DNA from: Pseudomonas sp. UYIF39
Lineage (GTDB): Bacteria; Pseudomonadota; Gammaproteobacteria; Pseudomonadales; Pseudomonadaceae
Assembly: GCF_029963765.1 (NCBI RefSeq)
Contig: NZ_JALBYU010000004.1
Coordinates: 62,001-126,000, forward strand
Direction of reading: 5' to 3'
Length of the DNA stretch: 64,000 bases
Position 1 is the stretch's first letter, and each line of letters begins with the position of its first letter. A program made the translations under genes and the position numbers. This document shows, one piece after another, positions 52,870 through 62,873 of the stretch. The notes under the pieces were generated by a model that ran no database searches, had not been told where the DNA came from, and worked only from the letters and a program-made list of their open reading frames with translations.

Positions 52870-54069
52870 ATGACGACAGCTCTGCATATCACCCTGATCA
52901 CCGAAACCTTCCCTCCCGAAATCAACGGAGTGGCCAATACCCTCGGCCGCTTGTGCGAAGGCTTGCGCGCGCGCGGGCATCAGGTGGAATTGGTGCGACC
53001 GCGTCAGGGTTGCGATCAGCAGTTGGGCAGCGACGATGCGTTGTTGCTGTGTCGGGGCTGGCCGCTACCGGGTTATCCCGGCTTGCAATGGGGTCAGGCG
53101 TCGATGCACAAGCTGCTGCGGCGCTGGAAGCGGCATCGACCGGACGTGCTGTACATCGCTACGGAAGGACCGCTGGGATTGTCCGCGTTGCGCGCGGCGC
53201 GGCGTTTGGGGATTTCGGTGGTCAGCGGCTTTCACACTAACTTCCAGCAGTACTCCAATCAGTATGGGCTTGGACTGCTGACGCGATTGCTGACCCACTA
53301 CCTACGCTGGTTTCACAATCGTTCGACGCTGACCCTGGTGCCGAGCGTGAGTCAAAGAATGGAACTGGAGCGCCGGCATTTCGAGCGCCTGGCGTTGCTG
53401 TCGCGTGGGGTGGACAGCCAATTGTTTCACCCGACCAAGCGGCTGACGTCGCTACGCGAGCAGTGGGGTTTGGCCGACAGTGACATTGCCGTCATCCATG
53501 TAGGTCGCCTGGCATCGGAGAAAAATCTCGGCTTGCTTAAGCGCTGCTTCGAAAGACTGCGTACGACTTATCCACAGAAAAACCTGAAGTTGATCGTGAT
53601 CGGCGACGGTCCGCAACGAGTGGTCCTGGAGAAAGAACTGCCCGAGGCGATTTTCTGTGGTTCACAACGCGGCGAAGACTTGGCCAGTCACTATGCGTCG
53701 GGGGATGTATTTCTGTTTCCAAGCCTGACCGAAACCTTCGGTAATGTCGTGCTTGAGGCGCTGGCCTCGGGACTGGGTGTGGTGGCCTACGATCAGGCAG
53801 CCGCGGCTCAGCACATTCGCCATGGCTACAACGGCGTACTGGCGATGCCGGGGGACGAAGAGGCGTTCAGCGATGCAGCGTGTTGGCTGTTGGAGGAGCG
53901 CGAAACTTTGCGTTGCGTGCGGCTTAATGCGCGTCAGCATGCGAGTCGCCAGGGCTGGGCAGCGATTATCGAGCAGTTTGAAGGGCAGTTGCGCGGGGCT
54001 TGTCAGACCCCGCTTGCCTCAGGCATTGATCCTCGGCTCAAACCAGGGTCATCAACGCCTCACGGCTGA
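52870..54069 (+). CDS. Family 4 glycosyltransferase (GT-B)
   Basis: This 399-residue glycosyltransferase has the N-terminal ITLITETFPPEINGVANTLGRLCEGLRARGH and the GT4 donor-binding motifs VIHVGRLASEKNLGLLKRCFERL and FLFPSLTETFGNVVLEALASG. The opening resembles MgtA/GtfA-type mannosyl- or glucosyltransferases acting on lipids. ATG 52870 with GAGG close upstream is preferred; ATG 52846 is possible. Its acceptor is unknown. The end overlaps the OYE gene by 32 bases on the other strand. Confidence 0.9.
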   Translation: MTTALHITLITETFPPEINGVANTLGRLCEGLRARGHQVELVRPRQGCDQQLGSDDALLLCRGWPLPGYPGLQWGQASMHKLLRRWKRHRPDVLYIATEGPLGLSALRAARRLGISVVSGFHTNFQQYSNQYGLGLLTRLLTHYLRWFHNRSTLTLVPSVSQRMELERRHFERLALLSRGVDSQLFHPTKRLTSLREQWGLADSDIAVIHVGRLASEKNLGLLKRCFERLRTTYPQKNLKLIVIGDGPQRVVLEKELPEAIFCGSQRGEDLASHYASGDVFLFPSLTETFGNVVLEALASGLGVVAYDQAAAAQHIRHGYNGVLAMPGDEEAFSDAACWLLEERETLRCVRLNARQHASRQGWAAIIEQFEGQLRGACQTPLASGIDPRLKPGSSTPHG

Positions 54070-55141
54070 ACGGCAGGATGTCTTCTTCACGGCCGTCACG
54101 CACTTTCTGCGCCCAGTCCGGGTCCACCAGCAGCGCACGACCTACCGCCACCAGATCGAACTCATCATTGTTCAAACGCTCCAGCAGTTTTTCCAGGCTG
54201 GCCGGCTGCGCGATCTTGTCGGTGTTGACCATGAACTGCAGGAACTCCCCGTCCAGGCCGACGCTGCCCACGGTGATGGTCGGTTTACCGGTGAGCTTAC
54301 GGGTCCAGCCGGCCAGGTTCAGCTCGGAACCGTCGAACTCCGGCTCCCAGAAACGGCGCGTCGAGCAGTGGAAAATGTCCACGCCGGCGTCGGACAACGG
54401 CTTGAGGAACTCAGCCAACGCTTGCGGTGTTTGCACCAGTCGCGCGGTGTAATCCTGCTGCTTCCATTGAGAGAAACGGAAGATGATCGGGAAACCCTCG
54501 CCGACTGCTGCACGCACCGCTTGAATCAGCTCGATGGCGAAACGCGAACGATTTGCCAGGCTGCCGCCGTATTCGTCGGTGCGCTGGTTGCTGCCTTCCC
54601 AAAAGAACTGGTCCACGAGGTAGCCGTGGGCACCGTGAATTTCCACGCCGTCCATGCCGATGCTCAGGGCATCTTTGGCGGCCTGGGCAAATGCGGCGAT
54701 CACGTCCTGGATATCTTGCTGGGTCATGCCGTGAACCACGACCTGACCGTCCTTCAACTTCTCCGACGGACCGTAACCCGGCACGCTGGCGTCCGGCTCG
54801 GTGCCGATGCGGCGCACGCTGCCGACATGCCACAGCTGAGGAACGATCTTGCCGCCTTCAGCATGAACCGCGTCGACTACTTTTTTCCATCCGGCCAACG
54901 CCGCTTCGCCGTAGAAATGCGGCACGTTCGGGTAACCGTTGGAAGCCTTGTGGCCGATGGTGGTGCCTTCGGTGATGATCAGACCCACACCCGCAGCGGC
55001 GCGACGACGGTAGTACTCGATCACTTTGGAATTGGGAACGCCACCCGGCGAAAACGAACGGGTCATCGGCGCCATGACGACGCGGGTCGGCAGTTCGAGG
55101 GTGCCGAGGTGGAACGGTTTGAACAGGGCTTTGACGGGCAT
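54038..55141 (-). CDS. Old yellow enzyme, NADH:flavin oxidoreductase
   Basis: This 367-residue FMN enzyme of the OYE family starts MPVKALFKPFHLGTLELPTRVVMAPMTRS. It has VPQLWHVGSVRR, the substrate-binding region GVEIHGAHGYLVDQFFWEGSNQRTDEYGGSLANRSRF, and the FMN phosphate region ITVGSVGL, then DFVAVGRALLVDPDWAQKV-like motifs near the C terminus. It should reduce activated double bonds. GGAG precedes ATG 55141. It overlaps the glycosyltransferase tail to tail by 32 bases. The role in the cell is probably detoxification. Confidence 0.92.
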   Translation of the reverse strand: MPVKALFKPFHLGTLELPTRVVMAPMTRSFSPGGVPNSKVIEYYRRRAAAGVGLIITEGTTIGHKASNGYPNVPHFYGEAALAGWKKVVDAVHAEGGKIVPQLWHVGSVRRIGTEPDASVPGYGPSEKLKDGQVVVHGMTQQDIQDVIAAFAQAAKDALSIGMDGVEIHGAHGYLVDQFFWEGSNQRTDEYGGSLANRSRFAIELIQAVRAAVGEGFPIIFRFSQWKQQDYTARLVQTPQALAEFLKPLSDAGVDIFHCSTRRFWEPEFDGSELNLAGWTRKLTGKPTITVGSVGLDGEFLQFMVNTDKIAQPASLEKLLERLNNDEFDLVAVGRALLVDPDWAQKVRDGREEDILPFSREALMTLV

Positions 55142-55261
55142 GGGGCGCTCCACGAAAACGGTATCGACGGGACAGAGGTTTTATGACGACGATAATATGC
55201 GGAGCGACAAGCGCTGCACAGCACTATTGATTGCGGTGATTAAGGTTCAAAAGGCAGGCAT

Positions 55262-55293
55262 AAAAAATCGCAGCTCGGTGGCTGCGATTTTTT
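55262..55293. terminator. Bidirectional intrinsic terminator of gpx
   Basis: A perfect 13-bp stem (55262-55274 with 55281-55293, AAAAAATCGCAGC) has A/T runs in its arms on both sides. It lies three bases beyond the gpx stop on the minus strand. Confidence 0.9.
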
Positions 55294-55296
55294 GGT

Positions 55297-55779
55297 TCAG
55301 CTCAGCGCTTTTTCGATCGCCTGAACGACAGACGGATCATCCGGCGCCGTGCGCGGCGAGAACCGCGCCAGCACGCGACCATCCTTGCCCAGCAGGAATT
55401 TTTCGAAGTTCCAGGTAATGTCACCCGGGAATTCAGCACCCTCGCCCGCCAGCAGACGGTACAGCTGATGACGATCGTGACCGTTGACTTCCAGCTTGCT
55501 GGACAACGGAAAGGTCACGCCATAGTTGAGGCTGCAGAAATCCTGGATCTCTTGTTCGGTACCCGGTTCCTGTCCGGCAAACTGGTTGCACGGCAGGCCG
55601 AGTACGCTGAAACCTTTGTCCTTGTATTGCTGGTAAAGGTTTTCCAGCGCCGCGTACTGTGGGGTCAAGCCGCATTTGGAGGCAACGTTGACCACCAGCA
55701 CGACGCGCCCCTTGAAAGGCGCCAGCGGTAGCTCCTGACCATCCAGGGCTGTCAATTTAAGGTCGTGAAAAGCACTCAT
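55297..55779 (-). CDS. Glutathione peroxidase
   Basis: This 160-residue thiol peroxidase has NVASKCGLTPQYAALENLY with the catalytic cysteine, GLPCNQFAGQEPG with the conserved glutamine, and DITWNFEKFLLGKDG with the tryptophan and asparagine. It reduces organic and hydrogen peroxides, probably using thioredoxin or glutathione. GGAG lies six bases before ATG 55779. P. aeruginosa has the equivalent beside slyD (PA0838-PA0837). Confidence 0.95.
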   Translation of the reverse strand: MSAFHDLKLTALDGQELPLAPFKGRVVLVVNVASKCGLTPQYAALENLYQQYKDKGFSVLGLPCNQFAGQEPGTEQEIQDFCSLNYGVTFPLSSKLEVNGHDRHQLYRLLAGEGAEFPGDITWNFEKFLLGKDGRVLARFSPRTAPDDPSVVQAIEKALS

Positions 55780-55850
55780 GACGAACTCCAAATTCCCGTG
55801 TTCTTCTCGAAACAGCCACTTGGCGGTGTCACCAGGGACAGCCGCGGACT

Positions 55851-55873
55851 AAAAAGGCGCCCCTCGGGCGCCT
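55851..55873 (-). terminator. Intrinsic terminator of slyD
   Basis: An 8-bp stem (AGGCGCCC at 55855-55862 with 55866-55873) is followed on the minus strand by a T run. It lies 31 bases after the slyD stop. Confidence 0.85.
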
Positions 55874-55903
55874 CTCCAGTTCTCGAAAGCTTAGCGCAGA
55901 AAA

Positions 55904-56389
55904 TCAGTGGTGATGGCCACCTTCGCCATGGACGTGGCCATGAGCAATTTCTTCCTGGCTGGCGTCACGAATGTCGATGATCTTGACCTGGAAATTCAGG
56001 CGCTGACCCGCCAACGGGTGGTTACCGTCGACGGTAACTTCGTCGCCGTCCAGATCGCGAATGGTGACGATCTGCATCTGGCCGTCCGGAGCGGATGCGT
56101 GGAACTGCATGCCCACTTCCAGCTCGTCGACGCCTTCGAACATGCTGCGGCTCAACGTGCTGACCAGTTCGGCAGCGTATTCGCCGTAGGCGTCTTCAGG
56201 TTCTACGGCAACCGTCAGTTCGTCACCGACTGTTTTGCCTTCCAGTGCCTTTTCCAGGCCTGGGATGATGTTACCTGCGCCTTGCAGATAGACCAGCGGC
56301 GCGCCGCCGGCGGAGCTGTCGATGACCTCACCAGCGTCGTTGGTCAGGGTATAGTCGATGGAGACAGCCTTATTGGCGGCGATCAGCAT
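55904..56389 (-). CDS. slyD: FKBP-type peptidyl-prolyl isomerase, SlyD type
   Basis: This 161-residue protein starts MLIAANKAVSIDYTLTNDAGEVIDSSAGGAPLVYLQGAGNIIPGLEKALEGKTVGDEL, with an inserted-in-flap domain in the middle. The tail GHVHGEGGHHH is histidine-rich and suits nickel binding. This is the SlyD form of FKBP: chaperone, isomerase and metal carrier. AAGG precedes ATG 56389. The gene starts 85 bases from the divergent DUF3565 gene. Confidence 0.92.
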   Translation of the reverse strand: MLIAANKAVSIDYTLTNDAGEVIDSSAGGAPLVYLQGAGNIIPGLEKALEGKTVGDELTVAVEPEDAYGEYAAELVSTLSRSMFEGVDELEVGMQFHASAPDGQMQIVTIRDLDGDEVTVDGNHPLAGQRLNFQVKIIDIRDASQEEIAHGHVHGEGGHHH

Positions 56390-56474
56390 GGGGCGAGACC
56401 TTTTGCATAAGAATGAAGAATGGCCAAGTTTAGCGAAGCAATCGCCCGAAAGCGAACACAACCCGGACAGACGG

Positions 56475-56696
56475 GTGACGGCGAAAGGCTCGACGGTCAC
56501 AGGCTTCCATCAAGATGAGGACGGGCACTGGGTGGCCGAGCTTTCCTGCGGTCACACCCAGCACCTGCGCCACCAGCCACCGTGGCAATCGCGCGCCTGG
56601 GTGCTGGACCCCGCGCAACGTATTGAAAAAATAGGCCAGCCCTTTGATTGCGGTTGGTGCGCACAAGGCTCGGTTAGCGCTAACCTTGGCGACTGA
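56475..56696 (+). CDS. DUF3565 protein
   Basis: This small protein of about 73 residues contains TVTGFHQDEDGHWVAELSCGHTQHLRHQPPWQSRAWV and a C-terminal CGWC. The two cysteine/histidine groups look like a small zinc site, and the pattern matches DUF3565. GTG 56475 fits the family's length; an ATG at 56388 would overlap the slyD start and is less likely. The ribosome-binding site is weak. The function is unknown. Confidence 0.7.
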   Translation: MTAKGSTVTGFHQDEDGHWVAELSCGHTQHLRHQPPWQSRAWVLDPAQRIEKIGQPFDCGWCAQGSVSANLGD

Positions 56697-56756
56697 ATTT
56701 CGGTAGAAGGCCAGTCATAGGCGTTCACCATTGCCATGCACCTTTAGAGAATCCGC

Positions 56757-58856
56757 ATGCAAACTTTTTTTATCGCGCCCACCGATTTTGGTGTGGGTCT
56801 GACCTCCATCAGCCTCGGGCTGGTGCGTACCCTTGAGCGGGCTGGCCTCAAAGTCGGCTTTTTCAAACCGATTGCCCAGCCGCATCCGGGTGACACCGGG
56901 CCTGAACGGTCCACTGAACTGGTGGCGCGCACTCACGGTTTGAAACCGCCTCAGCCGCTCGGCCTGGCCCATGTCGAGCGCATGCTCGGCGACGGTCAGC
57001 TGGACGAGTTGCTCGAAGAAATCATCACCCTCTATCAGCAGGCGGCAGTCGGCAAGGATGTGCTGATTGTCGAAGGCATGGTCCCGACCCGCAGCGCCAG
57101 TTACGCCGCACGGGTCAATCTGCATTTGGCCAAGAGCCTCGACGCCGAAGTAATCCTGGTCTCGGCACCGGAAAACGAAGTGCTGACCGAACTCTCCGGC
57201 CGAGTGGAATTGCAGGCGCAATTGTTCGGCGGCCCCAAAGACCCGAAAGTCCTCGGCGTGATCCTCAACAAGGTCAAAACCGACGAGAGCATGGAGGCCT
57301 TTGCCTCGCGCTTGAAAGAGCATTCGCCATTGCTGCGCAGTGGCGATTTCCGTCTGCTGGGTTGCATCCCGTTCCAGCCGGAATTGAACGCCCCGCGCAC
57401 CCGCGACGTCGCCGATCTGATGGGCGCGCAAATTCTCAATGCCGGGGATTACGAGACCCGGCGCATGACCAAAATCATCATCTGCGCCCGCACCATGCGC
57501 AACACCGTGGAGCTGCTCAAGCCCGGCGTGTTGGTGGTAACGCCCGGCGATCGCGACGACATCATCCTCGCCGTCAGCCTCGCCGCCATGAATGGCGTGC
57601 CGCTGGCCGGGCTGTTGCTGACCAGCGACACCTTGCCCGACCCGCGCATCATGGACCTCTGCCGTGGCGCGTTGCAGGCAGGCTTGCCGGTGTTGTCGGT
57701 GAGCACCGGCTCCTACGAGACCGCCAACCAGTTGAACGGTTTGAACAAGGAAATCCCGATCGACGACCGCGAACGTGCGGAGATCATCACGGATTTCGTT
57801 GCCAGCCACCTCGACGCCAAGTGGCTGCACCAACGCTGCGGCACGCCACGGGAAATGCGCCTGTCACCCGCCGTGTTCCGTTATCAATTGATTCAGCGCG
57901 CCCAGGCTGCCAACAAGCGCATCGTTCTGCCTGAAGGCAGCGAGCCACTGACGGTGCAAGCCGCGGCCATCTGTCAGGCGCGTGGTATCGCCCGATGCGT
58001 GTTGCTGGCGAAACCGGCAGACGTCGAAGCCGTCGCCCGCGCCCAAGGCATCGAGTTACCGCCGGGGCTGGAAATTCTCGACCCGGACCTGATTCGCGAG
58101 CGCTACGTCGAGCCAATGGTCGCCCTGCGCAAAACCAAAAGCCTCAACGCGCCGATGGCTGAACAGCAACTGGAAGACACCGTGGTGATCGGCACCATGA
58201 TGCTGGCGCTGGATGAGGTCGACGGATTGGTGTCCGGGGTCATTCACTCCACCGCCAACACCATCCGCCCGGCCCTGCAGCTGATTAAAACGGCGCCGGG
58301 TTGCACGCTAGTGTCGTCGGTGTTCTTCATGCTGTTTCCTGAAGAAGTGCTGGTCTATGGCGACTGCGTGATGAACCCGCACCCGAGCGCCAGCGAACTG
58401 GCCGAGATCGCGCTGCAAAGCGCCGACTCGGCAGCCGCCTTCGGCATCACCCCGCGCGTGGCGATGATCAGCTACTCCAGCGGTGAATCGGCCAGCGGCG
58501 AAGAAGTCGAGAAGGTGCGCGAAGCGACATTGCTCGCCCACGAACAACAAAACTCGCTGCTGATCGACGGCCCATTGCAATACGACGCCGCCGCCAACGA
58601 AACCGTTGCCCGGCAACTGGCGCCGAACAGCCAGGTCGCCGGTCGCGCCACAGTGTTCGTGTTCCCCGACCTGAACACCGGCAACACCACCCACAAAGCC
58701 GTGCAGCGCAGCGCCGACTGCGTCAGCCTCGGGCCGATGCTGCAAGGCCTGCGCAAACCGGTGAACGACCTGCCGCGCGGCGCGCAAGTCGACGACATCG
58801 TCTACACCATCGCGTTGACCGCGATTCAAGCTGCCAACCGACCTTTGGATCTTTAA
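56757..58856 (+). CDS. pta: Phosphate acetyltransferase
   Basis: This 699-residue enzyme of the long Pta class transfers acetyl groups between CoA and phosphate. It has an N-terminal P-loop-like dethiobiotin-synthetase domain (FIAPTDFGVGLTSISLGLVRTLERAG), a DRTGG-type middle, and the catalytic C-terminal domain from about residue 370 (RAQAANKRIVLPEGSEPLTVQAA). The latter has GLVSGVIHSTANTIRPALQLIKTAPG and SGESASGEEVEKVREATLLA. It begins 60 bases after the DUF3565 gene and runs straight into the acyltransferase gene. No ackA gene is next to it, although P. aeruginosa has ackA there. Confidence 0.95.
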   Translation: MQTFFIAPTDFGVGLTSISLGLVRTLERAGLKVGFFKPIAQPHPGDTGPERSTELVARTHGLKPPQPLGLAHVERMLGDGQLDELLEEIITLYQQAAVGKDVLIVEGMVPTRSASYAARVNLHLAKSLDAEVILVSAPENEVLTELSGRVELQAQLFGGPKDPKVLGVILNKVKTDESMEAFASRLKEHSPLLRSGDFRLLGCIPFQPELNAPRTRDVADLMGAQILNAGDYETRRMTKIIICARTMRNTVELLKPGVLVVTPGDRDDIILAVSLAAMNGVPLAGLLLTSDTLPDPRIMDLCRGALQAGLPVLSVSTGSYETANQLNGLNKEIPIDDRERAEIITDFVASHLDAKWLHQRCGTPREMRLSPAVFRYQLIQRAQAANKRIVLPEGSEPLTVQAAAICQARGIARCVLLAKPADVEAVARAQGIELPPGLEILDPDLIRERYVEPMVALRKTKSLNAPMAEQQLEDTVVIGTMMLALDEVDGLVSGVIHSTANTIRPALQLIKTAPGCTLVSSVFFMLFPEEVLVYGDCVMNPHPSASELAEIALQSADSAAAFGITPRVAMISYSSGESASGEEVEKVREATLLAHEQQNSLLIDGPLQYDAAANETVARQLAPNSQVAGRATVFVFPDLNTGNTTHKAVQRSADCVSLGPMLQGLRKPVNDLPRGAQVDDIVYTIALTAIQAANRPLDL

Positions 58857-59765
58857 ATGCTGGATTCCCTACCTGCACCGCTGCGAGGCGTGATTGCCTC
58901 GCTGCTGTTGGCGCTGAACACGATTGCCTGCTGCACACCGTTGTTCATCGTGGCGATTTTCAAGCTGCTATTGCCCTTCCCCACCGCCCAGCGTTTTACC
59001 GATTGGCTGATGAGCCATATCCACGAAGCCTGGATCAGCAACAACAAAGCGTGGATGGACTTGCTCGGGCACACACGCTGGAAACTCAGCGGTCTGGAAA
59101 GGCTGGACTATCAGCACTCGTACCTGATCACCAGCAACCACCAGAGCTGGGTCGACATCATGGTGTTGCAATACGTGCTGAACCGGAAGATTCGCCCGCT
59201 GAAGTTCTTCCTCAAACAGGAACTGATCTGGGTGCCGGTGATTGGTCTGGCGTGGTGGGCACTCGGCTTTCCGTTCATGAAGCGCTACTCCAAGGCCTAC
59301 CTGGAGAAGCACCCGGAGAAGAAAGGCAAAGACCTGGAAACCACCCGCAAGACTTGCGACAAGTTCCGCCATAACCCGGTGGGGATTTTCAACTTCGTCG
59401 AAGGCACGCGCTTCACCGAAGGCAAGCATGCCCAGCAGAAATCGCCGTTCAAGCATCTGCTCAAGCCCAGGGCTGGCGGCATTGCATTTGTGCTGGATGC
59501 CATGGGTGAGCAGCTGGAAGCCATCGTCAACGTGACCATTCACTACCCGGCCGGACGTCCCGGTTACTGGGATTTGCTCTGTGGGAACGTGAAGGACGTG
59601 GTGGTGCACTTTCAGGAACTGAAGATTCCGCCGCAGTTCATCGGCAAGAACTACGACCAGGACGGCGAGTATCGATTGCAGTTTCAGGGCTGGATCAACC
59701 AGTTGTGGCAGGACAAGGACGCGCTGCTTGCGCAGATGCATCGCGAGTATCCGGCCAAGTCTTGA
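58857..59765 (+). CDS. Acyltransferase of the 1-acylglycerol-phosphate acyltransferase family (YihG-like)
   Basis: This 302-residue membrane protein has an N-terminal hydrophobic helix (LRGVIASLLLALNTIACCTPLFIVAIFKLLLP), the catalytic HxxxxD motif in SNHQSWVD, and the glycerol-phosphate-binding FVEGTRFTEGK. Together these mark the PlsC/YihG family, which acylates lysophosphatidic acid or related lipids at the inner membrane. It starts directly after the pta stop, so the two are co-transcribed. Confidence 0.93.
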   Translation: MLDSLPAPLRGVIASLLLALNTIACCTPLFIVAIFKLLLPFPTAQRFTDWLMSHIHEAWISNNKAWMDLLGHTRWKLSGLERLDYQHSYLITSNHQSWVDIMVLQYVLNRKIRPLKFFLKQELIWVPVIGLAWWALGFPFMKRYSKAYLEKHPEKKGKDLETTRKTCDKFRHNPVGIFNFVEGTRFTEGKHAQQKSPFKHLLKPRAGGIAFVLDAMGEQLEAIVNVTIHYPAGRPGYWDLLCGNVKDVVVHFQELKIPPQFIGKNYDQDGEYRLQFQGWINQLWQDKDALLAQMHREYPAKS

Positions 59766-59781
59766 GTCGCCTGTTCCGGCC

Positions 59782-59844
59782 CTATCGCGAGGAAGCTCGC
59801 TCCCACAGTTGATCTTCAGTGAACACTGAGCTTGCTCGCGATAG
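59782..59844. repeat. REP doublet after the acyltransferase gene
   Basis: Arms CTATCGCGAGGAAGCTC (59782-59798) and GAGCTTGCTCGCGATAG (59828-59844) are near-complementary, the two differing at 2 of 17 positions, with TCCCACA beside the first. It is of the same type as the pair at 3213. Confidence 0.85.
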
Positions 59845-59860
59845 CGATCTCAAGGACACA

Positions 59861-59898
59861 AAAAAACCCGCCGATGATCACTCATCGGCGGGTTTTTT
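59861..59898. terminator. Bidirectional intrinsic terminator between the acyltransferase and cysNC
   Basis: A 17-bp perfect stem (59861-59877 with 59882-59898) with A and T runs at its base and a TCAC loop; it is the strongest terminator in the window. Confidence 0.95.
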
Positions 59899-59913
59899 AT
59901 TTACGGCTAACGC

Positions 59914-61812
59914 TTAGATCGCGCCACGCTTGCGCAGCAGATCCAGCACTTGCTTGACGCTTTCTTCCAGCGACAGCGACTGGGTGTCGACCACGAGGTC
60001 GGCGTCCAGCGGCACGTCGTACGGGAAGGAATCGCCCGGGATGTTATCCCCGGCCGCCGCGTACAGACCTTGTGGGTCACGCTCGGCACAGACGGTCGGA
60101 GAGGCCTGGACGTAGACCGTCAGCAGACGCTCCTTGCCGATCAGTTCCCTGGCCTGCTCACGACCTTCGGCACTCGGTGCAACAAACGCTGCCAGTGTCA
60201 GCAGACCGGCTTCGTTGAACTGACGCGCAACGTGCGCGGCACGACGCCAGTTCTCGGTACGCCCGGCGCGATCCTGTGGCAGACCTTTGTTCAGGTCGTG
60301 ACGCAGGTTCTGGCCATCGAGCACAAACACCGCACGGCCCATGTCGAACAGCTTGCGTTCAACCGCGTAAGCCAGGGTGCTTTTGCCGGCGCCCGACAAG
60401 CCGCTGAACAACACGGTGGCCGGTTGCTGGCCGAAGCGCTGGGCGCGCTCTTCGGTGGCGACGTGCGCCAGTTTGCCGTGATGCGTGCTGGTGCCATGGC
60501 TCAACGGCTGGGCGATGATCATGCCGGCCGCGACGGTGCCATTGGTCAAACGATCGACGACGATGAACGAACCGGTGGTGCGGTTGCTCGCGTAGCCGTC
60601 CAGCGCGATGGCCGCATCGAGGCTGATCTTGACCCGACCGATCTCGTTCAGGTTCAGCGAACTGGCCGGACCTTCTTCCAGGGTGTTCACGTCAACGCGG
60701 TTAACGATGCTGGTGATCGAACCCGGCACGTAACTCGTGGCGCGCTTGATGTCGTATTTCTTGCCCGGCAGCATCGGCTCTTCGGCCATCCACACCAACA
60801 TGGCGTCGAAAGCGTCGGTCACTTGCGGCTGGTTGTCGGCGTGCACCAGCAAGTCACCGCGGGAGATGTCGATCTCGTCTTCCATGGTCAGCGTCACCGC
60901 TTGACCAGGACCGGCGTGCTCCAGCTCACCTTCGAAGGTGACGATGGATTTCACGCGGCTGCTCTTGCCCGACGGCAGCACAACGACTTCGTCGCCCTTG
61001 TGCACGACGCCGCTGGCCAGGGTGCCGGCGAAACCACGGAAGTTCAGGTTCGGACGGTTGACGTACTGCACCGGGAAACGCAGGTCGGTGTAGTTGCGGT
61101 CGTTGGCGATCTCGACGGTCTCGAGAATTTCCATCAGCGACTGGCCGGTGTACCACGGCGAGCGCTCGGACTTGTTCACCACGTTGTCGCCCTTGAGGGC
61201 CGACATCGGTACGAACGCCATGGTGGTCGGCTTGAACGCGATGCCTTCGGCGAACTTCAGGTAATCGGCCTTGATCGACTCGAAGACGCTTTGGTCAAAG
61301 CCATTGATGTCCATCTTGTTGACGGCCACCACGATGTGTTTGATGCCCAGCAACGAGGCGATGAAGCTGTGGCGACGGGTCTGGGTCTGCACGCCGTAAC
61401 GGGCGTCGATCAGGATGATCGCCAGGTCACAGGTGGACGCACCGGTGGCCATGTTGCGGGTGTACTGCTCATGGCCGGGGGTGTCGGCGATGATGAATTT
61501 GCGTTTGGCGGTGGAGAAGTAGCGGTAGGCAACATCAATGGTGATGCCCTGCTCCCGCTCGGCCTGCAGGCCGTCGACCAGCAATGCCAAGTCGATGTCA
61601 TCGCCGGTGGTGCCGACTTTTTTCGAGTCGCGGGTGATGGCTTCCAGGTGATCTTCGTAGATCATCTTGGAGTCGTGCAGCAGGCGCCCGATCAGGGTGC
61701 TCTTGCCGTCGTCAACGTTGCCACAGGTCAGAAAGCGCAGCATTTCCTTGCGTTCGTGCTGGCCCAGGTAGGCGAGGATGTCCTCGCTGATCAAATCAGA
61801 TGCGTGCGACAT
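59914..61812 (-). CDS. cysNC: Bifunctional sulfate adenylyltransferase subunit 1 / APS kinase
   Basis: This 632-residue protein fuses CysN and CysC. The N-terminal GTPase has [30 protein letters not shown] and NKMDI; beta-barrel domains follow to about residue 430; then the APS kinase with its P-loop GLSGAGKST near 475 and [17 protein letters not shown]. It uses GTP hydrolysis to drive sulfate adenylation by CysD, then phosphorylates APS to PAPS. AAGGGG precedes ATG 61812. It follows cysD by nine bases and is terminated downstream. Confidence 0.96.
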   Translation of the reverse strand: MSHASDLISEDILAYLGQHERKEMLRFLTCGNVDDGKSTLIGRLLHDSKMIYEDHLEAITRDSKKVGTTGDDIDLALLVDGLQAEREQGITIDVAYRYFSTAKRKFIIADTPGHEQYTRNMATGASTCDLAIILIDARYGVQTQTRRHSFIASLLGIKHIVVAVNKMDINGFDQSVFESIKADYLKFAEGIAFKPTTMAFVPMSALKGDNVVNKSERSPWYTGQSLMEILETVEIANDRNYTDLRFPVQYVNRPNLNFRGFAGTLASGVVHKGDEVVVLPSGKSSRVKSIVTFEGELEHAGPGQAVTLTMEDEIDISRGDLLVHADNQPQVTDAFDAMLVWMAEEPMLPGKKYDIKRATSYVPGSITSIVNRVDVNTLEEGPASSLNLNEIGRVKISLDAAIALDGYASNRTTGSFIVVDRLTNGTVAAGMIIAQPLSHGTSTHHGKLAHVATEERAQRFGQQPATVLFSGLSGAGKSTLAYAVERKLFDMGRAVFVLDGQNLRHDLNKGLPQDRAGRTENWRRAAHVARQFNEAGLLTLAAFVAPSAEGREQARELIGKERLLTVYVQASPTVCAERDPQGLYAAAGDNIPGDSFPYDVPLDADLVVDTQSLSLEESVKQVLDLLRKRGAI

Positions 61813-61821
61813 GACAACCCC

Positions 61822-62739
61822 TTAAAAATAACCCTGACGTTTCTTTTCTTCCATCGAGCCTGCGCCATCGTGGTCGATGACCCGGCCCTGGCGTTCGGAA
61901 GTTCGCGTCAGGAGCATTTCCTGAATGATGTCGGTCAGGCTGGTGGCCTCGGACTCGACCGCACCGGTAAGCGGGTAGTCACCGAGCGTACGGAAGCGGA
62001 CCTTCTTCTTGACGATGCGCGCCTTGTCTTCGTCGCTCAGGTGATTGAGCAGGCGTTCGTCGTCGATCATGATCCAGGTGCCATTCATCTCGATAACGTC
62101 GCGCTCGGCGGCGAAATACAGCGGCACAATCGGGATGCCTTCGAGGTAGATGTACTGCCAGATGTCCAGTTCGGTCCAGTTCGACAACGGGAAAACACGG
62201 ATCGATTCGCCCTTGTTGACCTTGCCGTTGTAGACGTTCCACAACTCGGGACGCTGGTTTTTCGGGTCCCAGCGGTGCTTGGTATCGCGGAAGGAATACA
62301 CGCGCTCTTTGGCACGGGACTTCTCTTCGTCGCGACGGGCACCACCGAAAGCGGCATCGAAACCGTATTTGTCGAGGGCCTGCTTGAGGCCTTCGGTTTT
62401 CATGATATCGGTGTGCTTGGCGCTGCCGTGGGTCAGCGGGTTGATGCCCTGCGCGACGCCATCGGGGTTCACGTGCACGATCAGGTCAAGGCCGAGTTCT
62501 TCGACCATGCGGTCGCGGAACGCGTACATTTCCTTGAACTTCCACCGGGTGTCGACGTGCATCACCGGAAACGGCAGTTTGCCAGGGAAGAATGCCTTGC
62601 GCGCAAGGTGCAGCATCACGGCGGAGTCTTTACCGACGGAGTACAGCATCACCGGGTTATCGAACTCGGCGGCGACCTCGCGGATGATGTGGATGCTTTC
62701 GGCCTCCAGCTGTTTCAGATGCGTCAGTTTGTCGACCAT
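61822..62739 (-). CDS. cysD: Sulfate adenylyltransferase subunit 2
   Basis: This 305-residue ATP pyrophosphatase-type enzyme starts [26 protein letters not shown], has the PP-loop [20 protein letters not shown], and contains [18 protein letters not shown] and [15 protein letters not shown]. With the CysN part of the next gene it makes APS from ATP and sulfate. The ribosome-binding site is weak. cysNC follows nine bases after the stop, so the two form one operon. Confidence 0.96.
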   Translation of the reverse strand: MVDKLTHLKQLEAESIHIIREVAAEFDNPVMLYSVGKDSAVMLHLARKAFFPGKLPFPVMHVDTRWKFKEMYAFRDRMVEELGLDLIVHVNPDGVAQGINPLTHGSAKHTDIMKTEGLKQALDKYGFDAAFGGARRDEEKSRAKERVYSFRDTKHRWDPKNQRPELWNVYNGKVNKGESIRVFPLSNWTELDIWQYIYLEGIPIVPLYFAAERDVIEMNGTWIMIDDERLLNHLSDEDKARIVKKKVRFRTLGDYPLTGAVESEATSLTDIIQEMLLTRTSERQGRVIDHDGAGSMEEKKRQGYF

Positions 62740-62873
62740 GGCTACTCACGAAAACGATCTTATGGACGGCCAGCGGGCCGTGTTCGAGCGGGGATCCTAG
62801 CACAGCGTCCTCTTCTAATCAGGACGCAAGCTAGATCGAAAGGGCATATGAATATACCCCCTCGTTTGGGCCG

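Noticed and set aside
53744..55186. 480-codon plus-strand frame crossing the glycosyltransferase and OYE genes
   Set aside because: It is out of frame with the first and antisense to the second; no motif.
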